Shown here piece by piece: positions 50,183 to 57,252 of a stretch of 57,252 nucleotides of DNA (position 1 is its first letter; every line of letters starts with the position of its first letter). This stretch comes from Deltaproteobacteria bacterium (GTDB lineage Bacteria > Myxococcota_A > Polyangia > Polyangiales > JADJMO01), in the NCBI GenBank assembly GCA_025363655.1, contig JANYDK010000020.1, forward strand, positions 1 through 57,252, given 5' to 3'. Both the position numbers and the translations under genes were made by a program. Under the pieces are notes generated by a model. The model did no database searches. It was not told where the DNA came from and worked only from the letters and a program-made list of their open reading frames with translations.

Positions 50183-51145
50183 TCACGCAGGCGCGCGAAG
50201 GGCGAGCGCGACCCATTCGCCGCGCGCGGGAGCCTCTTCGAGGGCGAAGGCTTCGTAGGCGGCGCGTACCAGGTCGCGTTGTGTCGCGAGGATGCCCGAA
50301 AGGACGAGGAGCCCGCCCGGACGCACCAGCGCCATCAGTGCATCGGCGCGCGGTACCAGGACCTCGGCTTGGATGTTGGCGAGCACGATCGGCCACTTTT
50401 CGTGCAGATCGCTCATGTCGGTGGTGTCGGCGACGATGCGCGTCTCGACGCCTTGGCGCTTCGCGTTTTCGAGCGTTACCGCGATCGCCTCGGGGTCGAT
50501 GTCGACCGCGCGGGCGCTCTTGGCTCCGAGGGCGAGGGCGGCGAGGGCGAGGATGCCGCTGCCGCAGCCGACGTCGAGCACTTCGATGCCCGCGAGGCTC
50601 GCGCTTCGTTCGTCGAGGACGCTGGCGACGAGCGAGGTCGTCTCGTGGAGACCGGTGCCGAACGCGCGTCCGGGCTCGAGCTCGAGGACGCGGGTCGCGG
50701 GGACGGCATCGACCAACGCCGCGTCGGCCGCTTTCCAAGGCGGCGCGATGACCACGTGCGGTGATAGGCGAAAGGGCTCGAAGTGCTCTTTCCACGCGTC
50801 GCGCCAGGCGTCGCCGACGACCACCTCGAGCCGTGGATGGAGCTCTTCGCCGAACGCCTCGATCGCTTCGAGGGCCTCTTCTCGCGAGGAAAATGCGGCA
50901 ACCAGCGTCACCGTCTCGTCTTCGCCCTCGGCGGCAGGGTTCTCGTCGAGCCACTTGGCCACGGGCGCGCCGATGTCGGCGCCGGGATCGATCACTTGCC
51001 CGGTCGACTGCGCGCCTCGGATCAACGTCGTCGCGTCACGCTGCTCGACGCCTTGCGCGCCGAGCTCGAAGAGTTGCTCGGCAGCGACCGCGGCGAGGGA
51101 CGCCGGCACGTCGATGGCGACGAACGGATAGACAGGCTCGCTCAC
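50183..51145 (-). CDS. prmA: ribosomal protein L11 methyltransferase
   Basis: 320 residues from GTG. N-terminal substrate-recognition domain (about 1-110), then a class I SAM methyltransferase with GRAFGTGLHETT, VLDVGCGSGILALAA (SAM motif I), and the PrmA motif NIQAEVL (NxxxxxL region, here LANIQAEVLVPRADALMALVRPGGLLVLSGIL). It trimethylates ribosomal protein L11. It lies 16 bases downstream of the secreted TPR protein on the same strand, so they are cotranscribed, although functionally unrelated. It is convergent with cysS. Confidence 0.93.
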   Translation of the reverse strand: MSEPVYPFVAIDVPASLAAVAAEQLFELGAQGVEQRDATTLIRGAQSTGQVIDPGADIGAPVAKWLDENPAAEGEDETVTLVAAFSSREEALEAIEAFGEELHPRLEVVVGDAWRDAWKEHFEPFRLSPHVVIAPPWKAADAALVDAVPATRVLELEPGRAFGTGLHETTSLVASVLDERSASLAGIEVLDVGCGSGILALAALALGAKSARAVDIDPEAIAVTLENAKRQGVETRIVADTTDMSDLHEKWPIVLANIQAEVLVPRADALMALVRPGGLLVLSGILATQRDLVRAAYEAFALEEAPARGEWVALALRAPA

Positions 51146-51161
51146 GGAAGGTTCGCGCAGG

Positions 51162-52118
51162 CTATTCGCCGAGGATGATCGTCACGGTGCCGTTGCCGCC
51201 GGGGTTCGGCTGCGGCGCCGAGGGGTTACTGCTCTTCTTGCTGAGGAGGATGCCGGCGAGGATGCCGCCAGCGACCACCGCCGTCGCGCCCGTCCAGAAC
51301 CACCAAGTGCCGAAGATCGAGCCTTCTTTTTCCGCCTCGACGACGAGACGAAGGGGCGCCTCGACGTCGCCGCGGCTGGCGATCGGGAGGCCTTCTTTGT
51401 CGACCGCTTGCACGTAGTACTCGACGAGCGGCGGCTTCATCGCGGTGCCGGGGATGTTGGCGTTGAAGCGCCCATCGCCGTAGGTGCAGGGGATCTCGCT
51501 GAACTTGGCGCTGGTGCCGGTGCGATAGAAGAGCGCCACGCGCGCGACGCGCTTGTCGGGATCGTCGATCGATCCGCTGATGGCCACCGATTGATCGTGC
51601 GGCGTGTCGCTCGGCGGCAAGTGCTTCAGCGTCACCGCAGCGGGCGGCTTCTCGGTCGGCAGCACCTGCCCCGGCTTGCCGTCTTCGAGCCACTGCGCCT
51701 TCCACTTCGTGAACGGCTCGCGAAAACGAGGCGATTCGCTCTTCGGCAGGGCGAAGCTCTCGTCGACCGCATAGAGCTTGTAGGCCGCGCTCTTCGCCGC
51801 CTCGTCCTTCTTGAGGACGATGTAGTTGTAGGCGAGCTGCTTGTAGCACTCGACCTTCTGCGGGTCGGTGATGTCGAGCTTGAGGAGCGCGGCCGAGACG
51901 AGCTGAATCGACTCGTCGTATTGCGCGTCGTCGAACGCCTTCTTCGCGTTGTCGATCAGCTTCTGCGCGCTAGAGCCCGTCTTCTGCGCGAAGGCGACGG
52001 ACTCGCTCGCGGTGAAGGCGAAGACGGCGGCGCTCGCCACCGTCATGTGCGCGGTCGCGACGAGACCGAGCGAGACGGCGAAGCGAGCGGCGCGGGCGCG
52101 CGGGGTCCTGTGCTGCAC
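51162..52118 (-). CDS. secreted TPR-like protein with C-terminal membrane helix
   Basis: 318 residues. A long signal region (to about 45, ending SVAFAQ), then a helical TPR-like part (SAQKLIDNAKKAFDDAQYDESIQLV, VECYKQLAYNYIVLKKDEAAKSAAYKLY), a beta part near 150-235 (Ig/CarboxypepD-like), and a membrane helix at about 270-290 followed by a Ser/Pro/Asn-rich tail. Similar layout to the kinase-linked protein at 23501. I name no function. It is upstream of prmA by 16 bases, and divergent from the small beta-repeat protein at 52207. Confidence 0.68.
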   Translation of the reverse strand: MQHRTPRARAARFAVSLGLVATAHMTVASAAVFAFTASESVAFAQKTGSSAQKLIDNAKKAFDDAQYDESIQLVSAALLKLDITDPQKVECYKQLAYNYIVLKKDEAAKSAAYKLYAVDESFALPKSESPRFREPFTKWKAQWLEDGKPGQVLPTEKPPAAVTLKHLPPSDTPHDQSVAISGSIDDPDKRVARVALFYRTGTSAKFSEIPCTYGDGRFNANIPGTAMKPPLVEYYVQAVDKEGLPIASRGDVEAPLRLVVEAEKEGSIFGTWWFWTGATAVVAGGILAGILLSKKSSNPSAPQPNPGGNGTVTIILGE

Positions 52119-52206
52119 GGGGCAAGACTACCCGCAGGGGCCTCGCGGCCAAAGTTGGAAAGCAACGTTTGGGAATACGCCGTCCATCCCGCTTGTCTCG
52201 GACCAC

Positions 52207-52704
52207 ATGCGCCCGGCATTGCGCGGCCCGATCGCGGCGCTCGTCTTCGTCTGCGCTGCGCTCGGGCGCCCGGCCTCGGCCGATGCCGCAGGATACAAGG
52301 GTCCGCCGGCGCAGTTTCCGTTGTCGGCGATCAGCGTCTCCGACGCCTCCTTCGGCAACATCGCGCACGTCTCCGACGACGGCCGGGTCACCAACTCCTC
52401 GTTCAAGCTCGTCGGACACATCAAGGCCGACGCCACGATCACCGACGCCGCGGGCAACGTCATCGGCTCGGCGATCAACGGCTACGTCTACGACGTCGCC
52501 GGCGCCTACTGGGGCTGCGTCTGTGGCGATGGCGTCATCCGCAACTCTGCCAACACCATCATCGGCGTCGTCTCGAGCAGCGGCACCATCATCGACTCAC
52601 ACGGCGTGGTCGTCGGCCACGTCGGCAACTACAAAGCGAACCTGAACCACGAAATTGCCGCGATCGCCTGGTTTTTTCACGAAGGCAGACTGGCGCTGAA
52701 GTAG
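52207..52704 (+). CDS. secreted beta-repeat protein (possible 5-fold beta-flower)
   Basis: 165 residues. Signal peptide (cleavage ADA-AG, about residue 28). The mature part is built from repeated strands of the form V-x-(D/N)-x-x-G-x-x-(I/V)-G: SDDGRVTNSSFKLVGHI, TITDAAGNVIGSAI, VYDVAGAYWGCV, IRNSANTIIGVV, IIDSHGVVVGHV, i.e. about five turns, which suggests a ring or solenoid such as those called 5-fold beta-flower proteins. Two Cys lie in one turn (CVCGDG). The function is unknown. It ends 2 bases from the convergent dnaB stop. Confidence 0.6.
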   Translation: MRPALRGPIAALVFVCAALGRPASADAAGYKGPPAQFPLSAISVSDASFGNIAHVSDDGRVTNSSFKLVGHIKADATITDAAGNVIGSAINGYVYDVAGAYWGCVCGDGVIRNSANTIIGVVSSSGTIIDSHGVVVGHVGNYKANLNHEIAAIAWFFHEGRLALK

Positions 52705-52705
52705 C

Positions 52706-54220
52706 TCACTCGTCTTCATCGCGCCACGCATCGCGCGCGCGGTTTTCGAAGCGGGTGTAGTCGTCGATGAAAGTCACCGGGATGCGTCCCGTGGGACCGT
52801 TGCGCTGTTTGGCGATGATGACCTCGGCGTAGCCCTTCTTCTTGAGAGCTTCTTCCGAGGTCTTGTCGGTGAGGTAGTACTCGGGCCGATAGATGAACTG
52901 AATGACGTCGGCGTCCTGCTCGATGGCGCCCGACTCGCGGAGGTCGCTCAGCTGCGGACGCTTGTCCTTCGTCGAGCGCGTTTCGACGGCGCGATTCAGC
53001 TGAGAGAGCGCGATCACCGGAACCCGCAGCTCTTTCGAGAGCGCCTTCAATCCTCGGGAAATTTCGCTGATTTCTTGCTCGCGCGACTGCACGTTGTCGC
53101 GGCCCTTCATCAGCTGGAGGTAGTCGACGATGACGAGGCCGATCTTTCGGATGGGCTTGCCGTTGGCGTCGTTCTTGTCCCACTCGTGCTGCTGACGGCG
53201 AACCTTGGCGCGGAGCTCGAGGACGCTGAGGCCCGGCGAGTCGTCGATCCAAATCGGGAGCTGCGAGAGATGGTTGGCCGCTTCGACGAGGCGATCCCAC
53301 TTCTCGCCGCCGACCTGGCCTTTGCGCAGGTCGCTCAGGTTCACGCGCCCCTCGCTGCACATCATGCGGTTGGCGAGCTGCTCTTTCGGCATTTCGAGCG
53401 AGAACACCATCACCCCGACGCGCGGATCGGCTGCGATTTCCTCGCCCGGCGCTTGCTCGGGGATGGTCGAGGCGACGTTGGTGGCGATGTTGAGGACGTA
53501 GCTGGTCTTGCCCATGCCGGGGCGCGCCGCGACGATGATGAGCTCGCCGGGGTGCATGCCGCTCGTCTTCTCGTCGAGATCGCCGAAGCCGGTGCCGACG
53601 CCGGTGATGAGCCGCCCGCGCTCGAGCGCCTCTTGCAGCTGCTCGAAGGAGCCGCGGACGACGTCGTACATCAAGTGGACGGTGCTCGACTCGGGCGTGC
53701 GCGCGAGGTCGTAGATGGCTTGTTCGGCTGAATCGATGAAGTCCTGCGCCTCGCCGTAGTCGCCGTAGCCTTGCGCGGCGACGAGCTGGCAGGTCTCGAT
53801 CAGCCGGCGAATTCGCGACTTTTCTTTGACGATCTTCGCGTGCGCGGTGACGTGCGCGACTGCGGGCGTAGCGTCGACGATCTTCGCAAGATAGCTGACG
53901 CCGCCGATGGCCTGGAGGCGCTCGCGATCTTTCAGCCAAGCGGCGACCGTCTGCACGTCGACCGGTTGGCTCCGTTTGTGGAGCTCGGTCGCGGCCTCGA
54001 AGATGCGGCGATGGGCGTCGGCGTAGAAGTGCTCGGCGTCGAGGAACTCGAGGACCGCATCGAGCGCGCGACCGTCGGCGAGGATGGAGCTGAGGACGGC
54101 GGCCTCAGCCTCGTCGTTGTGTGGCGGAACGCGTCCGCCGAGGTCGATGGCGCGCACCTGCGGCTGGCGAAAGCCCCGCCCGTCACGCTGATTGGACTGC
54201 CCGTACGGTGTGTTCTTCAC
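52706..54220 (-). CDS. dnaB: replicative DNA helicase DnaB
   Basis: 504 residues from GTG. The N-terminal domain (about 25-130) starts with PPHNDEAEAAVLSSILADG, standard for DnaB. The RecA-like domain has Walker A in ARPGMGKTSYVLN near residue 233, LVIVDYLQLM (Walker B) and the DnaB motif ELRVPVIALSQLNRAVETR; the C-terminal arginine finger region RPQLSDLRESGAIEQDADVI is intact. No intein. It unwinds DNA ahead of the replisome. A consensus DnaA box sits 4 bases upstream of the start codon, overlapping the ribosome-binding region. Confidence 0.95.
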   Translation of the reverse strand: MKNTPYGQSNQRDGRGFRQPQVRAIDLGGRVPPHNDEAEAAVLSSILADGRALDAVLEFLDAEHFYADAHRRIFEAATELHKRSQPVDVQTVAAWLKDRERLQAIGGVSYLAKIVDATPAVAHVTAHAKIVKEKSRIRRLIETCQLVAAQGYGDYGEAQDFIDSAEQAIYDLARTPESSTVHLMYDVVRGSFEQLQEALERGRLITGVGTGFGDLDEKTSGMHPGELIIVAARPGMGKTSYVLNIATNVASTIPEQAPGEEIAADPRVGVMVFSLEMPKEQLANRMMCSEGRVNLSDLRKGQVGGEKWDRLVEAANHLSQLPIWIDDSPGLSVLELRAKVRRQQHEWDKNDANGKPIRKIGLVIVDYLQLMKGRDNVQSREQEISEISRGLKALSKELRVPVIALSQLNRAVETRSTKDKRPQLSDLRESGAIEQDADVIQFIYRPEYYLTDKTSEEALKKKGYAEVIIAKQRNGPTGRIPVTFIDDYTRFENRARDAWRDEDE

Positions 54221-54223
54221 GAC

Positions 54224-54232
54224 TTATCCACA
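54224..54232. promoter_or_regulatory. consensus DnaA box at the dnaB start
   Basis: TTATCCACA, a perfect match to the DnaA-box consensus (read as TGTGGATAA on the dnaB strand), 3 bases upstream of the dnaB GTG. No box cluster or AT-rich unwinding region is near, so this is not an origin. DnaA-linked control of dnaB is a hypothesis. Confidence 0.55.
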
Positions 54233-54272
54233 TCCAGCTTGGATCGAATTGGGACCGGAAAAAAGCGGTCTG

Positions 54273-54289
54273 CGGACATTCTCTGTCCG
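54273..54289. promoter_or_regulatory. palindromic site upstream of dnaB
   Basis: CGGACA (54273-54278), 5-base loop, TGTCCG (54284-54289): a perfect inverted repeat about 55 bases upstream of the dnaB start. It may be an operator or a short RNA hairpin; no T-run follows. Confidence 0.4.
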
Positions 54290-54400
54290 AGAAACGCGCG
54301 GCTTTCCCCCATCGTCGGGGGCGTCGTTTGCCCGTGTCGCCGGCGTGACCGGCGCCCGTCGGCTTCAGCGACAGTTCGACGACGGCAGATGCAGCCGAGC

Positions 54401-54439
54401 GGTGCGTACGAGAAGTGCGTGCGAGGAGTGCGTGCGAGG
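54401..54439. repeat. 13-bp tandem repeat
   Basis: Two perfect copies of AGTGCGTGCGAGG (54414-54439) preceded by a degenerate one (GGTGCGTACGAGA), in the gap between dnaB and the small gene ending at 54451. Confidence 0.7.
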
Positions 54440-54450
54440 AGTGAGACGAA

Positions 54451-54648
54451 TCAGGGACGCGCGAGCTTGGTGACGCAGCCGCTCGCGAGCGCCTCGCGCA
54501 TCGGTACGATCTGTACGGGGAACGCGCGCGCGAGGCTGACGCGCAGCGCACGGCTACGGAAGGTCTCGTGCTTCGGCGCGAGGCGTGAGCGCGCGGAGAT
54601 CGGTTCGATCGTCTTGGGGCGCGGCATGGTCTCGCTCTCGTGGTTCAC
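54451..54648 (-). CDS. small basic protein, unknown
   Basis: 65 residues from GTG 54648, which has an excellent GGAGGA site 7 nt upstream. Basic and partly helical (PISARSRLAPKHETFRSRALRVSLARAFP), ending in a short Cys-containing segment. I recognise no family. The strong ribosome-binding site is the main reason to call it. It lies in the long gap between dnaJ and dnaB on the same strand as both, and the rest of that gap (about 54221-54450 and 54649-54792) shows only the sites listed. Confidence 0.42.
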   Translation of the reverse strand: MNHESETMPRPKTIEPISARSRLAPKHETFRSRALRVSLARAFPVQIVPMREALASGCVTKLARP

Positions 54649-54792
54649 GTTCGTTCCTCCCGACTGAGGCCTGAGTGGGGACCGTTTATTCGCGAGATCG
54701 TCGCCAAGAACAACGTTGCATCGCGCACCGGCCCGTCGGGGGGCTGTGCATTTCCTCGGATCAACAGGGGGATGACGCGTGGAAAGGCCGCG

Positions 54793-55908
54793 CTATCCGA
54801 AGAGATCTTTGAGCTTTTCCACGAACGTGCGCCGTTGCGGAGAAACCGTCTCGTCGAACTCGCGCGCGAGCTCTTCGAGCAGCTCGCGTTGGCGCGCGGT
54901 GAGCTCGGTCGGAACTTCGAGCACCACCTCGACGCGTTGATCACCGCGACCACCGGTGCGCCGCGGAATGCCTTTGCCCTTGAGCCGCAAGACCGCGCCA
55001 GGTTGCGTTCCTTGCGGCACGCGGACCTTCGCTTTGCCTTCGAGGGTCGGCACTTCGACCTCGCCACCGAGCGCGGCGACGGTGAACGAGATCGGCACCG
55101 CGCAGACGACGTCGTCTTTCAGGCGCTTGAAGAACGGATGCGTTTCGACCTTGAAAACAAGCTCCAAATCGCCTGCGGCGCGGCCGGCGCGGGTGACGTT
55201 GCCGGCGCCGTGGACGAGCGTGGTGGCGCCGTCTTCGATGCCCGCGGGCACGGTGACGTCGAGCGTGTTCTCCGCGGCGATGATGCCGACGCCGCGACAC
55301 GTACCGCACGGATCGCTGACGACGTGGCCGCGACCGTTGCAATGCGTGCACGGCCTCTCGGCGACGAACCCGAGGAGCCCTTGCGTGAAGCGGATGCGCC
55401 CCTTGCCGCCGCAGGTGCTGCACGGATCGGGACGAGTGCCGGGGCGGGCGCCGCTTCCGTGGCACTCGTTGCAGCTGATGGCGCGGTCGTAGAGGACCTT
55501 CTTGGTGGTGCCGAACGCCGCTTCGTTGAAGTCGAGCGTCACCTCCTTGCGGAGATCGCCGCGTGAGCCGCCGCGCTGGAAGCCGAACGCGCCGAAGAGC
55601 GAGCCGAGGAGGTCTTCGATGCCATTGACCTCGACCTGGAAGCCACCCGGACCGCCGGCGCCGGCGAAGCCGCCCGGCTGCTCGGCGGCCGATCCATAAC
55701 GATCGTATGCAGCACGGCGCTGAGGATCGGAGAGGATTTGGTAGGCGGCGTTGATCGCCTTGAACCGCACCGGCGCGCCGTCGTCGCCGGGGTTGCGGTC
55801 GGGGTGGTGCTGCGCAGCGAGCTTGCGGAACGCTGCCTTGATCTCTTCGGGCGTGGCTTCACGGGAGACGCCGAGAATTTCGTACGGGTCGGGCAGCTTT
55901 TCCGGCAT
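54793..55908 (-). CDS. dnaJ: DnaJ (Hsp40) co-chaperone
   Basis: 371 residues. J domain at about 8-72 with the HPD motif (QHHPDRN); Gly/Phe-rich stretch (about 75-115); zinc domain with four CxxCxGxG-type repeats (CNECHGSG, CSTCGGKG, CTHCNGRG, CGTCRGVG); and the two beta domains after that. It stimulates DnaK ATPase and holds unfolded proteins. A lipoprotein gene lies just upstream on the same strand with a 3-base gap. No dnaK or grpE nearby. Confidence 0.94.
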   Translation of the reverse strand: MPEKLPDPYEILGVSREATPEEIKAAFRKLAAQHHPDRNPGDDGAPVRFKAINAAYQILSDPQRRAAYDRYGSAAEQPGGFAGAGGPGGFQVEVNGIEDLLGSLFGAFGFQRGGSRGDLRKEVTLDFNEAAFGTTKKVLYDRAISCNECHGSGARPGTRPDPCSTCGGKGRIRFTQGLLGFVAERPCTHCNGRGHVVSDPCGTCRGVGIIAAENTLDVTVPAGIEDGATTLVHGAGNVTRAGRAAGDLELVFKVETHPFFKRLKDDVVCAVPISFTVAALGGEVEVPTLEGKAKVRVPQGTQPGAVLRLKGKGIPRRTGGRGDQRVEVVLEVPTELTARQRELLEELAREFDETVSPQRRTFVEKLKDLFG

Positions 55909-55911
55909 TCC

Positions 55912-56439
55912 TCATCCGCCTCCACCGGCATCGCCGGGGGCATCGTCGAGCGGCGAGAGCGCGTCGGCATCGGCACCGGCGTCGGCTTCGCACTTCTTGG
56001 TCACGTCGTCTTGGATGACGGCGAGCTTGCACAGCTTCCCAGCGGCGCTGAAATCAGCGCACGACGTGTAGGTGGCGATTCGGCACTCGCAGTTGGCGAG
56101 CGAACCGACGCTGTAACCGTCGATGCAGACGCCGGGATAGCCCGCGCGGAAGGAGGCCTCGAAGTCTTCGATGACCTTCGGGCACGTCGGCGGGGTGATG
56201 AAGCCGCAGTGGAGCGCCTCGGCCTTGGCGTTGAGCGCCGCGACGTAACGATTGCAGGCCGCCAGGCGGTCGGTCTTGATCTTGTCGATGCCGTCGACGA
56301 CGAACGGGTCGGGCGGGCAGCCGATGGGCCCGGTGTCGGGCGTGTCGGCCGTGCTCGAAGACGAACAGGCGTCGAGCACCCCGAGGCTGAAGAGCGCGAC
56401 GGGCAACCCGAAGAGGGCGAGGCGACGCGTCTTGCTCAT
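55912..56439 (-). CDS. Cys-rich lipoprotein upstream of dnaJ
   Basis: 175 residues from ATG 56439. Lipobox LDAC near residue 25, a Ser/Thr/Pro linker, then a helical domain with about 8 cysteines (CPPDP, ACNRYVAAL, CGFITPPTCPKV, CIDGY, CECRI, SCADF, CKLAV, KKC) and an Asp/Ala/Gly-rich tail. I recognise no family. A TATCCT box lies 8 nt upstream of the ATG, fitting leaderless expression. dnaJ starts 3 bases after its stop, so the two are surely one transcript, an odd pairing. Confidence 0.65.
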   Translation of the reverse strand: MSKTRRLALFGLPVALFSLGVLDACSSSSTADTPDTGPIGCPPDPFVVDGIDKIKTDRLAACNRYVAALNAKAEALHCGFITPPTCPKVIEDFEASFRAGYPGVCIDGYSVGSLANCECRIATYTSCADFSAAGKLCKLAVIQDDVTKKCEADAGADADALSPLDDAPGDAGGGG

Positions 56440-56486
56440 TTGGCGGCAGGATAAGATCGGCGGGCGGCCGGCGCCACTGCCATGCA

Positions 56487-57252
56487 TCATTTCTCGGTCG
56501 ATCGTAGCCAACCGACGTCGGGCCAGCGCCAGGACACGCCCGGCCACGACTGCGCCGCCGCACCGAAAACGGTCCACGCTGGAGCCCACGCGTCGGCCTC
56601 CCAGCGGCTGGCGAAGGCGTCGCGTAGCACCAATTCGGCCTCTTTTCCCCGCATCGGGAAGCCCCACGGCGCCTCCTGCGAGACGTCGTCGGGGTCGGCG
56701 AAGAGGCGCCAGGCGAAGAAGCCGACGAACGAACGCTCGCCGATGACGCCGGAGAGCACTGCGCGGTAAGCCTCGGCCTGGGCGCGCTCGTCGACCTTCA
56801 CGCCCTTCATCGTGTCGGGCCACTCCCACGGGCGCACGGCCGGATCGGGGCGGGTGGTGTACCCGACCTCGGTGAAGACGACGGGCTTCTGCCACGACTC
56901 GGCGAGCGCACGCACCTTCGAGGCGACGCGAGCTCCACCCGCGAAGAGCTCGGCGCGCGAGGCCCCGGCCTTTTCGGCGAGCGGATAGAAGGCGTTGATG
57001 CCGATGAGGTCGAGCGCGCCGAAGACGGCCGTGTCGCCGGCGTCGTCCCAGTTGGCGGAGTAGGTGAGCAGGCCGGGGTAGACCTTGCGCACCTCCTCGA
57101 TGATCGCCAGCATGCTCCCCGCCCGGCCGGTGGTCACCCAGCTGCGCAGCTCGACGCCGATGCTGAGCAGCTCGACCCCGCCCTCGCGCGCCACCTCGGC
57201 CCAGGTGAGGAGGAAGGCGCGGTAGGCGTCGGTCCAGCGGGCCCAGGCCTCG
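56487..57252 (-). CDS. glycoside hydrolase, GH113-like (5' end beyond the window)
   Basis: The reading frame enters from the window edge (57252) and runs to a stop at 56487; a GTG at 57194 is inside the protein, since the upstream text EAWARWTDAYRAFLLTWAEV continues the same fold. Visible barrel motifs are LLSIGVEL, LLTYSANWDD, LDLIGINAFYPL and KPVVFTEVGYTTRPD, in which the Glu of TEVGY is the likely nucleophile. This pattern fits the GH113 mannanase-like group. At least 255 residues are in the window; the N-terminus and any signal lie outside it. Confidence 0.78.
   Translation of the reverse strand, partial: EAWARWTDAYRAFLLTWAEVAREGGVELLSIGVELRSWVTTGRAGSMLAIIEEVRKVYPGLLTYSANWDDAGDTAVFGALDLIGINAFYPLAEKAGASRAELFAGGARVASKVRALAESWQKPVVFTEVGYTTRPDPAVRPWEWPDTMKGVKVDERAQAEAYRAVLSGVIGERSFVGFFAWRLFADPDDVSQEAPWGFPMRGKEAELVLRDAFASRWEADAWAPAWTVFGAAAQSWPGVSWRWPDVGWLRSTEK

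Noticed and set aside
54221-54450. Replication origin near dnaB
   Set aside because: Only one DnaA box and no AT-rich unwinding region; one site does not make an origin.

Overview
The window is about 57 kb of GC-rich chromosomal DNA from what is most likely a myxobacterium (Myxococcota, probably the Polyangiales/Sorangiineae side). This is inferred from gene content: Hanks-type Ser/Thr kinases with C-terminal membrane anchors, a bactofilin, a rhomboid, many lipoproteins with Asp/Thr/Gly/Pro-rich linkers behind the lipobox, and housekeeping genes (cysS, glyS, dnaB, prfC, prmA, dnaJ, ppdK) scattered among singletons. No phage, insertion sequence, CRISPR array or rRNA was seen. One tRNA is present, tRNA-Leu(CAA).

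Layout. (1) 0.1-2.1 kb: compact arsenic operon arsR-arsI-aqpS-arsC with two copies of an inverted-repeat operator. (2) 2.05-4.9 kb, minus strand: two overlapping paralogous metallo-beta-lactamase-fold genes; one copy has lost the first His of HxHxDH. (3) 4.9-9.3 kb: heavy-metal efflux locus with a small Cys-rich membrane protein, a His-rich CDF exporter, and a CzcB/CzcA pair broken by a deletion that joins the middle of czcB to the middle of czcA out of frame. (4) 9.3-12.9 kb: a von Willebrand A lipoprotein and a rhomboid protease. (5) 12.8-18.8 kb, minus strand: a tightly coupled five-gene signalling cassette (YfiR-like periplasmic protein, TonB-dependent receptor, Cys-rich lipoprotein, HAMP/Hpt/CheA-type kinase, single-domain response regulator), with a small LuxR-type HTH protein divergent from it. 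(6) 19.3-25.4 kb, plus strand: two Ser/Thr kinases, cytidine deaminase, a TPR-like secreted protein, a fibrinogen-like lipoprotein, and one member of an unrecognised family whose second copy lies at 25.9-26.4 kb. (7) 25.4-28.1 kb: tRNA-Leu, an SDR oxidoreductase overlapping an RNase H, then a clear hairpin terminator. (8) 28.2-34.9 kb, minus strand: a HExxE lipoprotein, ppdK and glyS. (9) 35-46.8 kb: lipoproteins, prfC, a YceI-like protein, DUF4261 and DUF362 proteins, an M13 metallopeptidase, a bactofilin, an outer-membrane barrel, a peroxiredoxin and an AMIN-like protein. (10) 46.9-57.25 kb: GH18 chitinase, cysS, prmA with a secreted TPR protein, a repeat-built beta protein, dnaB with a consensus DnaA box at its start, a small ORF, dnaJ with a lipoprotein, and a glycoside hydrolase cut by the window edge.

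The strongest observations are the coupled YfiR/TonB-receptor/CheA-like cassette, the czcB-czcA deletion fusion, the duplicated unknown family, and a recurring TANNNT box 6-10 nt before start codons that suggests widespread leaderless transcription. All functions are read from sequence and remembered family motifs; no database search was run.
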